From Sphingobium lignivorans (GTDB taxonomy: Bacteria; Pseudomonadota; Alphaproteobacteria; Sphingomonadales; Sphingomonadaceae): a DNA stretch of 64,000 nucleotides. The notes under the pieces were generated by a model. The model saw nothing but the letters and a program-made list of their open reading frames with translations, made no database searches and was not told where the DNA came from. This document shows, piece by piece, positions 26,220 to 35,050 of this stretch. How positions within the stretch are numbered: position 1 is the stretch's first letter; every line of letters starts with the position of its first letter. Position numbers and translations under genes: made by a program. The DNA lies in NCBI RefSeq assembly GCF_014203955.1, contig NZ_JACHKA010000001.1, forward strand, positions 1,426,001 to 1,490,000, read 5' to 3'.

Positions 26220-26253
26220 AAGGCCCGGCGCGGAGGACGCGACGGGCCTTTTC
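26220..26253 (+). terminator. Rho-independent terminator after the small lipoprotein
   Basis: AGGCCCG / CGGGCCT arms around a GC-rich loop, then TTTT; about 33 bases after the lipoprotein stop. Confidence 0.7.
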
Positions 26254-26274
26254 ATCGGCAGGATAATCCCTATA

Positions 26275-26640
26275 TCGGAGATCGCCGGTTCAACCGGCTA
26301 TGGCGATAAATTGTAGCGTGCAATAGACGCAGCGGACCCGGGGGCGGTACCCGGCGGCTCCACCAGAAACGGCCTGTCGCATGTGCGGCAAGCCGCTCCT
26401 GACGGGGCCGAACTAGGATCGACGTGTGTTGAAAAGCGTTGCTTTCGCCCGGGCTGAGTAACCCGTTAAAGGCTCAAAACCCATAAGTGCCAACGATAAC
26501 GAAGCACTTGCTCTTGCAGCGTAATTGAGGGCCTCACGGCCTGACATTACCCTAACAGAACGCGGTTGGACCGAACCGGGCAACAGAATCGGATTCCAGC
26601 GGCACGGGGAGCGCCGGGCAACAGAAGCTCCCCACCTTCC
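26275..26640 (+). ncRNA. ssrA: tmRNA, circularly permuted two-piece form
   Basis: Rescues stalled ribosomes. The acceptor piece comes first and ends at 26365 with CGGCTCCACCA, with a T-arm stem CCGGG/CCCGG. A ~38-base spacer follows, then the coding piece begins at 26404 with GGGGCCGAACTAGG, whose first seven bases pair with CGGCTCC to complete the acceptor stem. The tag frame at 26489-26521 reads ANDNEALALAA, then TAA. Downstream lie pseudoknot-type helices and a GGGGAGC/GCTCCCC hairpin near 26608-26636. The permuted order is the known alphaproteobacterial form. Exact outer ends are approximate. Confidence 0.93.
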
Positions 26641-26974
26641 TCCTCATGGTTTGTCTGTGCCTTCAGGGCTGGTGGGCGTTCGGCGCCGCGGACCTTGCAT
26701 GCGCTGTGCTTCCCGGTCCGCAAGCGCCTCCATTCTGTCGAGCGGCACGGGCGCGTGCTGGGCTGGCGGTGGCCGCGCGCGAATCGGACCGTTGCAGCTG
26801 GATTCCTGTTTGTTACACTATGATGACAGATGCTGTGCAGGCTCAATAAATTGCTATTTTCCATACTAAATTCAATGGCTTATCGGCGCAGAAAATTTTT
26901 TTCGATCGATTGTGCTGGAGTCATAAAACTGAAATAATCCCCTCACGAGTTTTCGTTCTCGGAGAGGAATCGCA
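26641..26974. other. Intergenic, no gene seen
   Basis: 334 bases between ssrA and the next gene. Base composition falls towards AT over the last 150 bases, which probably contain the promoter of the 26975 gene. I see no convincing reading frame or hairpin. Confidence 0.5.
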
Positions 26975-27337
26975 ATGACCGTCACACTGCTTAAAATCGT
27001 CGGAGGCGCCGCTGCCGCGGCCCTGGCTGCATCGGCCGCAGGAGCCCAGTCCAATGAGGCGTCGGGCGGTTATGCCGCCGCCGCCATCACCTCCGGGCAG
27101 CTCGATGAAGCGGAGCGCATTCTGCAGCCCGCGAGCCGCGCTGACGCCAACGATCCCGCCCGGCTTCTCAACATGGCCACCGTCTATGCGCGCACGGCGC
27201 GTTTCGTCGAGGCGCGTGAGGCGCTGGCCCGCGTCCAGGCCTTGCCGTCCGAGCCGCTGGAGCTGGCGAATGGCAACAGCTATTCCAGCCATGCGATTGC
27301 GGCGGCTATGCTGGGTCGGCTTGAGGGGCGCCGCTAG
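26975..27337 (+). CDS. Small exported TPR-like protein
   Basis: 120 residues from ATG 26975 with GGAGAGG ahead. The N-terminus through AAALAASAAGAQ is a signal peptide. The mature protein carries about two TPR-like helix pairs (AAAAITSGQLDEAERILQPA; LLNMATVYARTARFVEAREA), too few for a full superhelix. Similar short periplasmic repeat proteins are found in sphingomonads without function. A GGCGGGCA/TGCCCGCC hairpin at about 27384-27409 may end its transcript. Confidence 0.75.
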   Translation: MTVTLLKIVGGAAAAALAASAAGAQSNEASGGYAAAAITSGQLDEAERILQPASRADANDPARLLNMATVYARTARFVEAREALARVQALPSEPLELANGNSYSSHAIAAAMLGRLEGRR

Positions 27338-27576
27338 AGCAATCGGCCCCCGGCCATTTTCGGATCGCCATGAAAGCCATGCGGGCGGGCATGATCTGAT
27401 CGTGCCCGCCTTCGCCGTCTCGCGCCCGGCGCTGCGAAACGGAAGGCCCGTTGCTATCGCAGGCACATGGAGCCGCGCCGGGGAGGTTGCCTCCCGAGAC
27501 TGTGCTTGGGAGTCACGGACGGATTCGCGGACGCTCAGGGAGCCGGAAGAGGGCTTTTCACTCCTTTTCGGTCGCA

Positions 27577-27700
27577 TCCCGGGCTTGCTCCCGGATCCCG
27601 CTGCCTTGACTCTTGCGGGGCCAGCCGGTTCGAGAGACCGGAAGAAGAAGCTGGATCCCGGATCAGGTCCGGGATGACGTTGTTCATGACGGGATATGGT
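27577..27700. repeat. Palindromic repeat family A, copy 2 (inverted)
   Basis: Contains CCCGGATCCCGCTGCCTTGA, CCGGTTCGAGAGACCGGAAG and TCCCGGATCAGGTCCGGGAT, then a tail GACGGGATATGGTGCGC. Its reverse complement aligns along most of the 9523-9652 copy. It lies in the 27338-28004 gap, where I find no convincing gene. Confidence 0.85.
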
Positions 27701-28004
27701 GCGCCGTGATGGCCTGCACGATCTCTCGTCCGTCTTCCCGCGGCGTCGGGCGCGCGGGGTGCCGGCTCCCGGTGCGGAATAGCCGAAGGGCGCACTCGGG
27801 CGGCATAGGGCAGAGTTCAAGAAACAGACTCAGACAGACTCAGCAGGCCTTGGGCTCAGGGCGGGTGTTACGACGATGCGTTTCGCGCTGGGCCATGATT
27901 TGGGGCGCGTGGACAAATTCGAATGGCCGCTCTTTGCAGGAGACTTCCATGAAACTGCCTGTCAGGACACGACGACATTGCGGACGTTGGCGGCTCGCGG
28001 CAGC

Positions 28005-28445
28005 ATGGTGCCTATGAGGCTCAACTCTATCACCGCGAACCGTCACATTTTCGATGGTCAAGTGAACGGAAAGCCGCTGCGGCTGCTCCTCAACTTCGAC
28101 GGGGGGCGTGCGCTTCGTCTTCAGGTTGCTGGAGACGGTGAGCAGATGATTGCCGACGATGGCCCACTCGATGCGCCGTTCAGCATGGACGAACACGGCC
28201 AAATGGACATCGCCGATGTAACTGGGTCACTGTTCCCGACACTCCAAGGTTTGGAAGTGGCACAGGTCGAAACACTGGAATCGGACGGCAAGCGCGTAGG
28301 TGTGAAACTCAGTGTCGCTCGGGGCCAACCCTTTCACATCTGGGTCGATGGTGACGAACTTCACTGGGGTGATGGGGCGGCGCTCTCCAGCCACGACTGG
28401 CTGCATGGAGCCGTTCCAACGCCATCAGAGCGCATTAAAGTCTAA
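28005..28445 (+). CDS. Hypothetical protein, possibly acquired
   Basis: 146 residues from ATG 28005 (ATG 28014 also possible); the frame is open back to 27876, but the extra residues look non-coding. It is beta-rich (HIFDGQVNGKPLRLLLNFDG, VGVKLSVARGQPFHIWVDGD, ELHWGDGAALSSHDWL) with no signal peptide or membrane segment. Codon usage is visibly less GC-biased at third positions than in neighbouring genes. With repeat elements upstream, this suggests recent acquisition. No family recognised. Confidence 0.5.
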   Translation: MVPMRLNSITANRHIFDGQVNGKPLRLLLNFDGGRALRLQVAGDGEQMIADDGPLDAPFSMDEHGQMDIADVTGSLFPTLQGLEVAQVETLESDGKRVGVKLSVARGQPFHIWVDGDELHWGDGAALSSHDWLHGAVPTPSERIKV

Positions 28446-28771
28446 CGTCCGCATCCCACAACTTTGCCGTCGTCAAACATCCTTCATCGCGTTCGCGAAG
28501 CAGACATTCGCCTGCCTCCGAGTTTATCCACGCCTAAGAGCGCCGCTGCTTCGCCCCGGGCGGCATGAATACTGCCTTCGCGGGCCTTTCCATACACCTT
28601 GCAACAAATCTGCAATCAAATCGTCATCGCGGTGAAACGCGAATGGCATCCCGCTGTCATACTCTTCCCGTAGCTGCGCCGCCGAGGGCGCAAGGGGGAA
28701 GGTCAGATTCGCTGATCCCGGAAGCCGTCCTGCATTCGACAATCCGGACCAACCCGGCAGCGGAGAAGACG

Positions 28772-30373
28772 ATGAAATCTATCACTCGGACCATGAACAT
28801 GATGCTGGCTGGCGTGGCACTGCCGCTTCTGGCTGGCTGCGGCGCTCAGGACATCGCTTCCCCCGGGGGCGGAGACATCACGATCAATTATCCGCCGTCG
28901 CCGACCCCGACGCCGACACCCACGCCGACCCCGACGCCGACCGTGACGCCCGCCAGCGGCTGCCCGACGATCGCTGATCCGCAGGGCCTGACCGACGCCG
29001 GCACCATCTCCGGCCCGACCGGAACGTGGCGCGTCTGCAGCCTGCCGACGCAGATCCGCACCAACGTCACCCTGCCCAAGATCGCCGGCCTGCTCTATCA
29101 GATGCCGGGACGCGTCGACGTCGGCTGCGACCGCGGTCCGAGCGAATCCGCGGTGCCGGGCACCTGCACGATCAGCTCGGTCACGCTGACCATCGAGCCG
29201 GGCGTCATCGTCTATGGCGGCACGGGCGTTTCGTGGCTGGCCGTCAATCGCGGCAACAAGATCAACGCCGTGGGCACCGCCACACAGCCGATCATCTTCA
29301 CGAGCCGCGACAATGTGCTCGGCCTCAACACCAATGCCTCGTCCGGCCAGTGGGGTGGCGTGGTGCTGCTCGGCCGTGCGCCGACCACCGATTGCCAGGA
29401 AAGCGGCGCGACGCCCGGCACGGCGGGATGCTCGCGTCAGACCGAGGGCGCGGCTGCCCAGGCCTTCTTCGGCGGCGCGACGCCCACCGATAACAGCGGC
29501 CGGATGAGCTATGTCCAGATCCGCTACTCCGGCTATGTCCTCGGCGCGAACTCCGAGCTGCAGGCCCTGACGCTGGGCGGCGTGGGCTCCGGCACCCAGC
29601 TCGACCATCTCCAGCTGCACAACAGCTCGGACGACGGCATGGAAGCCTTTGGCGGCGTGGTGAACATCAAGCACCTCATCGTCGACGGCGCCGAGGACGA
29701 TGCGATCGACACCGATACCGGCGTGAAGGCGAACCTCCAGTTCGTCCTCGCGGTGCAGCGCTCGGTGGGCGACTCGATCATCGAGGCCGACACGGACAAT
29801 GCCAATGACGGCGAGACGCCGCGCCAGAACACGAAGATCGCCAACGCGACCTTCCTGGCCCGCTCGACCGCGATCGGCAACACGGCCGCGATCCTCATCC
29901 GCGGCGGCGCGGACTACACGATCGCCAACAGCGTCCTGGTGAGCCCGAACTTCTCCTGCCTGCGGATCAGCCGCGCGCAGACGGCCTCGACGACGGCCAA
30001 TCCCGCGATCGACGAAGCCGGCGCACCGGTCTTCCAGTCGTTCCGGATGCAGTGCGGCGGCGCGAGCCCGTTCATCGGCTCGAACAGCGTGACGGCCGCG
30101 CAGGTGCAGGCGATCTTCGAGGCCGGGGCGAACAACAGCGCCGCCTATACGCCCTCGCTGGTCAACACCTTCGTGAACGGCGCCACCGAGACGGCCGTGC
30201 CGGCCTTCGACGTGACGACGCTCGGCTCGTTCTTCACCGCGACCAACTATATCGGCGCGTTCAAGGACGCGAACGACACCTGGTACGCGGGCTGGACCTG
30301 CAACTCCGCGACCGTCTCGTTCGACAATGCCAGCGAGCCGTTCCGCGCCTGCACGTCCCTGCCCATCACCTGA
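28772..30373 (+). CDS. Thr-Pro-repeat lipoprotein, probable beta-helix, partner of the downstream TonB receptor
   Basis: 533 residues from ATG 28772. MLAGVALPLLAGC gives a lipoprotein signal. Residues ~45-62 are a (Thr-Pro) run, a likely extended spacer. The remainder has the look of a parallel beta-helix, with repeated hydrophobic strand and Asn/Gly turn units (ALTLGGVGSGTQLDHLQLHN, MEAFGGVVNIKHLIVDGAED) and several Cys. It is followed after 82 bases by a TonB-dependent receptor in the same direction. A surface lipoprotein acting with that receptor is plausible, but the ligand is unknown. Codon use is highly biased, suggesting strong expression. Confidence 0.8.
   Translation: MKSITRTMNMMLAGVALPLLAGCGAQDIASPGGGDITINYPPSPTPTPTPTPTPTPTVTPASGCPTIADPQGLTDAGTISGPTGTWRVCSLPTQIRTNVTLPKIAGLLYQMPGRVDVGCDRGPSESAVPGTCTISSVTLTIEPGVIVYGGTGVSWLAVNRGNKINAVGTATQPIIFTSRDNVLGLNTNASSGQWGGVVLLGRAPTTDCQESGATPGTAGCSRQTEGAAAQAFFGGATPTDNSGRMSYVQIRYSGYVLGANSELQALTLGGVGSGTQLDHLQLHNSSDDGMEAFGGVVNIKHLIVDGAEDDAIDTDTGVKANLQFVLAVQRSVGDSIIEADTDNANDGETPRQNTKIANATFLARSTAIGNTAAILIRGGADYTIANSVLVSPNFSCLRISRAQTASTTANPAIDEAGAPVFQSFRMQCGGASPFIGSNSVTAAQVQAIFEAGANNSAAYTPSLVNTFVNGATETAVPAFDVTTLGSFFTATNYIGAFKDANDTWYAGWTCNSATVSFDNASEPFRACTSLPIT
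28905..28947. repeat. ACGCC/ACCCC microsatellite encoding Thr-Pro spacer
   Basis: Imperfect six-base units (CCGACGCCGACACCCACGCC type) repeat about seven times inside the lipoprotein gene. Length changes by slippage in multiples of six would alter only the spacer length. Confidence 0.7.
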
Positions 30374-30391
30374 GGCGCAAACATCGAGCAT

Positions 30392-30426
30392 GGGGCGGAG
30401 CGGGCATGACGCTCGGCATCCGCCCC
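30392..30426 (+). terminator. Hairpin between lipoprotein and TonB receptor genes
   Basis: GGGGCGGA (30392-30399) pairs with TCCGCCCC (30419-30426), with an inner GAGC/GCTC stem, followed by GTCTTAC. The weak T-run suggests partial termination or mRNA 3'-end protection, which would give more lipoprotein than receptor. Confidence 0.5.
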
Positions 30427-30455
30427 GTCTTACTAACGGCATAAGGGGATTATCG

Positions 30456-33092
30456 ATGTTGACGCCGCTCAGGTTCGCGGGTCTGCTGCTTGTGACCACT
30501 GCCTTGACCACCTCCGCCGCCTGGGCGCAGGACACGGCCGGCACCGGACAATCCGACACGGCCGGTTCGCCCGACCTGGCTCAGGACGATCAGCCGGACA
30601 TTTCCATCCCCGGCGGCGGCGAGATCATCGTGACGGGGCGGCGCTCCGGCAATATCGAGCGCAGCGCGCCCGCCGTGGTCTCGGTGCTCTCGGCAGAATC
30701 GATCGCGCGCACGGGCGAAGGCGACATCGCCGGCGCGCTCGCCCGCGTGACGGGCCTCAGCGTGGTCGGCAACGGCTATGTCTATGTCCGCGGCCTTGGC
30801 GATCGCTACTCGCTCGCCCTGCTCAACGGCTCGCCGCTGCCCAGCCCGGAGCCGCTCAAGCGCGTCGTGCCGCTCGACCTGTTCCCCACCAACATCGTCT
30901 CCTCCTCGATGGTGCAGAAGAGCTACTCCGCCAATTTCCCCGGCGAGTTCGGCGGCGGCGTCATCAATCTCACCACCAAGGCCGTGCCCGCCGAGAGCTT
31001 CCTCAGCGTCTCGGGCGGCCTCGCGTTCAACAGCGAGACGACCGGGCGGCTCGGCTACACCTATTACGGCTCCAAGAGCGACTGGACGGGCTTCGACAAC
31101 GGCACCCGCAATGCCCCGCCGGCGCTCGCCGCCTTCTTCAAGAGCGGCAACCGGATCGGCGACGTCGGCGTCAACCATGCCGAGATCATCGGCCAGATCG
31201 CCAATGCGAACAACGCCGTCCTCCAGCGCAATCACGACATGCCGCCGAGCGGCAGCGTCTCGATGAGCGCGGGCACCAGCGTCGATGTGGGCGGGGCCAC
31301 GCTCGGCGTGATCGCGACCGCCGGCTGGAGCAGTAAATGGCGTACGCGCGACATCACCCAGCAGAACGCCGCCAGCCAGGACCTTTCCGAGCTCGCCCGC
31401 GACGTGCGCCGGGTGGTGACCGACAATCGCGTGGTCGTGAACGGCCTACTCGGCTTCGGCGCCGAGTTCGGCGAGCAGAAGCTGCGCTGGACCAATCTCT
31501 ATGTGCGCGACACGGTGAAGCAGGCGCGCCTGGGCATCGGCAAGAACAACGAGAACCGTCCGGACTGGGATTTTCTCGATCAGGATACCGCCTGGTACGA
31601 ACGCCAGCTCATCGACACGCAGGTGGTGGGCGAATTCCGCTTCGGTGATCTCAGCGTGGACCTTCGCGGCAGCTACGCCAATTCGCAGCGCGAGGCACCC
31701 TACGAACTCTCCTACACTTATGTTCGCACCAATGGCGCCAATGATCCGCTCGGCAATCTCTTCGTGAACAGGCTGGACGGCAACCAGGGCTCGGCGAGCT
31801 TTGCCTTCTCGGACCTCAACGAGGATCTGCTCTCGGGCGGCATTGACCTGAGCTACCCGATCCTGCCCACCGTCCGCGCGACCATCGGCTATGCCTATAC
31901 CAAGACGATCCGCACGTCCGAGCGTCGCGAGTTCATCGTGAGGTCGCAGCCGGACATGCCGATCGAGATCGGGCTGCTGCGCCCCGATTATCTGCTCGGG
32001 CAGGCCCCGGCCGAGTATTTCCGCTACCGGCTGCTGGAAAATACCGAGAGCGATCCCGCATTCCGCGCACGGCTGAAGACGCATGCAGGCTATGCGCAGC
32101 TGCAGGCCGGGCTGGCCGACGGGCTCGATCTCAATGCGGGCGTCCGCTACGAGCGCGGTTACCAGTCGGTGCGCCCGGTGCAGGTGTTCACTGTTCCGGT
32201 CAACAGCAGCCCCTCCAACGCGCTGAAGAACGACTACTGGCTGCCGACCGCGACGCTGACCTATTCCTTCGGCGACATGCAGGTGCGCGCGAACGCATCC
32301 AAGACCATCGCGCGGCCGCAGTTCCGCGAGCTGATCTTCCAGCAATATTATGATCCGGACAGCAACGTCATTTATCAGGGCAATCCGCTGCTGCAGGACA
32401 GCGAGCTGTTCAACGCCGAAGTGCGCTACGAATGGTATTTCGCGCGCGAGCAGCGCTTCTCGCTCGCCGGCTTCTACAAGAAGATCGATCGTCCGATCGA
32501 GGCCTATGTGTCGCGCGTCGGCGGCGCGGTGGACCTGACCGGTTTTGCCAACGCGCCGGAAGCGTCGCTCTACGGCGCCGAGATGGAGCTGCAGAAATAT
32601 TTCCCGATCGCGGACACCGATCACCGGCTCGTGACCGTGCTCAACTATACCTATACCCAGTCCGAGCTGAAGGTGGGCGAGGACGAGACGGTGGAGATCT
32701 ACGGTGTGGGCTCGCAGCCCGCGCGCAACTATTTCCGCGACGGCGCGCCGCTCACCGGCCAGTCCGATCACCTCGTCAATCTCCAGCTCGGCTTCGAGGA
32801 CACCAGCCGCCTCTCGCAGCAGACGCTGCTCATCAACTATGCGAGCAAGCGCGTGACACGGCGCGGCTCCACCGGGCTGCCGGACATCGTCGAGAAGCCT
32901 GACTTCACGCTGGATTTCGTGGCGCGCCAGGGCGTCAGCCTCGGCAAGCTGGCCGGCGAACTGAAAGTGGAGGTGCGCAACATCACCAACACGAAATATC
33001 AGGAAGTGCAGGAGAACGAGACGAACCGGATCTACTATAATCTGTACCGGCCCGGGACCAGCTTCGAGGCGTCCTTCAGCGTACAGTTCTGA
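30456..33092 (+). CDS. TonB-dependent outer-membrane receptor
   Basis: 878 residues from ATG 30456 with AAGGGG ahead. Signal peptide to AWAQ. A TonB-box-like EIIVTGRR lies at ~55, then the plug domain (ARVTGLSVVGNGYVYVRGLG, SYSANFPGEFGGGVINLTTK). A 22-strand-type barrel follows and ends RPGTSFEASFSVQF with terminal Phe. It belongs to the large receptor class with short plugs typical of Caulobacterales and Sphingomonadales, whose substrates are mostly unknown. Paired with the upstream Thr-Pro lipoprotein; terminator follows. Confidence 0.93.
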   Translation: MLTPLRFAGLLLVTTALTTSAAWAQDTAGTGQSDTAGSPDLAQDDQPDISIPGGGEIIVTGRRSGNIERSAPAVVSVLSAESIARTGEGDIAGALARVTGLSVVGNGYVYVRGLGDRYSLALLNGSPLPSPEPLKRVVPLDLFPTNIVSSSMVQKSYSANFPGEFGGGVINLTTKAVPAESFLSVSGGLAFNSETTGRLGYTYYGSKSDWTGFDNGTRNAPPALAAFFKSGNRIGDVGVNHAEIIGQIANANNAVLQRNHDMPPSGSVSMSAGTSVDVGGATLGVIATAGWSSKWRTRDITQQNAASQDLSELARDVRRVVTDNRVVVNGLLGFGAEFGEQKLRWTNLYVRDTVKQARLGIGKNNENRPDWDFLDQDTAWYERQLIDTQVVGEFRFGDLSVDLRGSYANSQREAPYELSYTYVRTNGANDPLGNLFVNRLDGNQGSASFAFSDLNEDLLSGGIDLSYPILPTVRATIGYAYTKTIRTSERREFIVRSQPDMPIEIGLLRPDYLLGQAPAEYFRYRLLENTESDPAFRARLKTHAGYAQLQAGLADGLDLNAGVRYERGYQSVRPVQVFTVPVNSSPSNALKNDYWLPTATLTYSFGDMQVRANASKTIARPQFRELIFQQYYDPDSNVIYQGNPLLQDSELFNAEVRYEWYFAREQRFSLAGFYKKIDRPIEAYVSRVGGAVDLTGFANAPEASLYGAEMELQKYFPIADTDHRLVTVLNYTYTQSELKVGEDETVEIYGVGSQPARNYFRDGAPLTGQSDHLVNLQLGFEDTSRLSQQTLLINYASKRVTRRGSTGLPDIVEKPDFTLDFVARQGVSLGKLAGELKVEVRNITNTKYQEVQENETNRIYYNLYRPGTSFEASFSVQF

Positions 33093-33116
33093 TCGCGCCT
33101 GACCCCTTGGCGCGAC

Positions 33117-33150
33117 GGGGCGGCCCCATTGGTGGCCGCCCCATCTCTTT
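33117..33150 (+). terminator. Terminator of the TonB-receptor operon
   Basis: GGGGCGGCC (33117-33125) and GGCCGCCCC form a strong stem with a short loop, followed by ATCTCTTTTC. Confidence 0.75.
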
Positions 33151-33186
33151 TCGGCGCGCCCCTTCCGGCGCTATCCGCGGCGTTCG

Positions 33187-33290
33187 TCCTCCCGGACTTG
33201 ATCCGGGGTCCCGCTGCCTTGATCGGCGGGTCGAGACGGTTTGAGAGGACCGGAAGAAGCGGGATCCCGGAGCAAGTCCGGGAACAAGTG
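33187..33290. repeat. Palindromic repeat family A, copy 3
   Basis: Contains TCCCGGACTTGATCCGGGGT, GCTGCCTTGATC, GACCGGAAGAAGCGGG and ATCCCGGAGCAAGTCCGGGA. Same orientation as copy 2, opposite to copy 1. Follows the TonB-receptor terminator. Confidence 0.85.
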
Positions 33291-33328
33291 GTTATGGTTG
33301 TAACACCGACAAAATCGCAGAAAACTGC

Positions 33329-33394
33329 GAGTGTCCGCTTTCAGGGCAGTTGGCTCGCAGGGGCGATGGCGTAAAGGTTAGGGGAAGCGGACCG
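33329..33394. repeat. Repeat family D, copy 2
   Basis: Begins GAGTGTCCGCTTTCAGGGC and ends GGGGAAGCGGACC. It aligns with 20364-20428 at both ends and at scattered GG positions between. Confidence 0.55.
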
Positions 33395-33469
33395 TCGGCT
33401 TTTGGCTGCAATTTGAGATAGCGGACGTTGCGACGTGACGACGGCGGCGAGCCTCGGCATATTGCTCTC

Positions 33470-33955
33470 ATGGCAGCATCGCTTTTCCACGACGTTCCGC
33501 TCAAGGCCAAAGTGATAGGCTGGGGTATCATCTTCATACCCCTTGCCACATTGGTTCTTCTCGGAGCAATATTTCTGCGTCCCGAAGCCATCGATCAACG
33601 ATTGGTGTGGGGATGTTATGTCGCCCGCGATGCCCCGCCCCTCGATATCCGCGAAGATGCGATTTACATCATCGAGCCTGCCCGTCGCAGGTTTAGCTAC
33701 GTCGCCGAGCCTTCGAAGACGAGCTATCAGCTGAATGTGCGACCTGCACTGCTACTGAAACGTGAACCGACTGGGCGCTATGCATTCGCCTCTACGCAAG
33801 GCACCGGCTTCTTCTGGCCGTTGCTGCCTGCCCTCGGAAATAACAGAGATCGAGTAAGGCATCCGCAAGAGTTTGCGGGCCGCATCCAAGTTGCCGCCGA
33901 TGGAGCTGACGTTGTCTATTCTCGCACAAGCGATGCGGATGCTTGTCGCCGATAG
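33470..33955 (+). CDS. Hypothetical single-pass membrane protein
   Basis: 161 residues from ATG 33470; no good ribosome-binding site is seen. One membrane helix (VIGWGIIFIPLATLVLLGAI, residues ~12-34) precedes a soluble part with DAIYIIEPARRRFSYVAEP and RYAFASTQGTGFFWP. No family recognised. Third-position GC is lower than in neighbouring genes, and repeats lie on both sides, so acquisition is possible. Confidence 0.5.
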   Translation: MAASLFHDVPLKAKVIGWGIIFIPLATLVLLGAIFLRPEAIDQRLVWGCYVARDAPPLDIREDAIYIIEPARRRFSYVAEPSKTSYQLNVRPALLLKREPTGRYAFASTQGTGFFWPLLPALGNNRDRVRHPQEFAGRIQVAADGADVVYSRTSDADACRR

Positions 33956-34051
33956 TCCGCTATCAAAAAGGCTTTTCGCCCGCTTCAACGTCCGCAATGT
34001 TGCCGTTCCCAGCCTGACCTGAGCGACGCATTTGTTGTGGAAAGCGGCCGT

Positions 34052-34178
34052 AGCCCTCTCCCCTTCAGGGGAGAGGGTTGGGAGAGGGGAGGTTGCACGC
34101 TGGCTGCTCGCCCCCTCTCAACTTCGGCTAGTCAGCAGGCTGACAAGCCTCCGTTTCTCTCCCCTCAAGGGGAGAGAG
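34052..34178. repeat. Palindromic repeat family C, copy 3 with an adjoining related hairpin
   Basis: 34052-34090 reads AGCCCTCTCCCCTTCAGGGG, then AGAGGGTTGGGAGAGGGGA, the same unit that flanks the DUF559 gene at 17.8-18.2 kb. A second hairpin TCTCTCCCCTCAAGGGGAGA lies at about 34155-34175. No DUF559 gene lies between them. Confidence 0.8.
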
Positions 34179-34283
34179 CAACAGCAGCAATGTCGTCGCG
34201 TCCGAAATGGCCGCTTTTGAGGTCTCGCCCCTCATTTTCCGCCATTGGGGCTCTGCGCTGTTAACCATCATTCATGGACGACT

Positions 34284-34322
34284 ACGGAGGACGTCGTCAA
34301 TGACGAGATAGGGTGCGCTGCC
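34284..34322. repeat. Tail fragment of repeat family A
   Basis: GAGGACGTCGTCAATGACGA, then GATAGGGTGCGCTGCC, matches the outer tail of the family A unit (9630-9652) without the palindromic body. Confidence 0.5.
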
Positions 34323-34371
34323 ATGGCCCCGGAACCTGTCCACGTCGTCTCAGCGGCCGGCTACCCCCGCT

Positions 34372-34998
34372 TCAGCCGATCCAGAGCCGCTCGCGATACC
34401 ATTTGGTGATGATATATTTCGTGCCCGCGCGCACTTTCATCCCGTGATGGATGGACGCGGGATTGGGGCGTCCGTCGGGCAGGCGGTTGTTCCAGGCCAC
34501 GAGCTTCCCGGTCTCCGGCTGGATGGTCTTGCCCAGCTTGGTGAAGCGCGTGGCGCCACCGGCGCCGGGCTCGTTCAGATAGACCATCAACGTCCATGTC
34601 CGGTTGCCCGAGCGGGAACAGTAAGTCGCGAAGTCGCGGCCACTGGGCTCGAAATAATCGGTATGAGCCTTGAACTCCTGCCCGACGCCGTAGCGCTGGC
34701 CCTGCAGCGGTTCGCCATGGGCGGGATCGAGGCCGGCATAAGCCGCGAGGCGGGCATTGATGGCCGCCACGAACGGGTCGGCATCATCGAGATCGCAGGT
34801 CTCGCTGGTCCGGAAAGCCTCATAGCCCATGTCGTCGGCAATAGTCGACGGGCGGCGATTGGTATCGATCCGGTCGATCAGGCCGGCACATGCCTCGGCA
34901 TCCAGGAAGTCGCGCTTCATGAACAGGACGAGCTCGGGCCGCGGCAAGCGCTGAATGCCCGGCTGAGTGGCGAGAAGAGGCGCGTCCGATGTCGACAT
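34372..34998 (-). CDS. Prolyl 4-hydroxylase-like 2-oxoglutarate/Fe(II) oxygenase
   Basis: 208 residues. Catalytic features of the prolyl 4-hydroxylase alpha-subunit fold are visible: first metal pair in EFKAHTDYFEP (H-x-D), second His in SIHHGMKV and the 2-oxoglutarate lysine in KYIITKWYRER. The YLNEPGAGGATRFTKLGKTI segment is typical of bacterial P4H-type enzymes. Substrate unknown. Divergent from the T2SS operon with ~200 bases between; no evidence of a functional link. Confidence 0.87.
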   Translation of the reverse strand: MSTSDAPLLATQPGIQRLPRPELVLFMKRDFLDAEACAGLIDRIDTNRRPSTIADDMGYEAFRTSETCDLDDADPFVAAINARLAAYAGLDPAHGEPLQGQRYGVGQEFKAHTDYFEPSGRDFATYCSRSGNRTWTLMVYLNEPGAGGATRFTKLGKTIQPETGKLVAWNNRLPDGRPNPASIHHGMKVRAGTKYIITKWYRERLWIG

Positions 34999-35050
34999 GA
35001 TGCGATCGGCTGATTAGCAAGTGGATCATGTCCCGATCAACCGCGATGAT

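Noticed and set aside
26280-26370. Possible tRNA gene
   Set aside because: The CCA-ending arm belongs to the acceptor piece of the permuted tmRNA; there is no anticodon arm.
28703-30559. 618-codon open frame on the minus strand
   Set aside because: Antisense to the Thr-Pro lipoprotein; Arg/Ala-rich composition typical of a shadow of a strongly biased gene.
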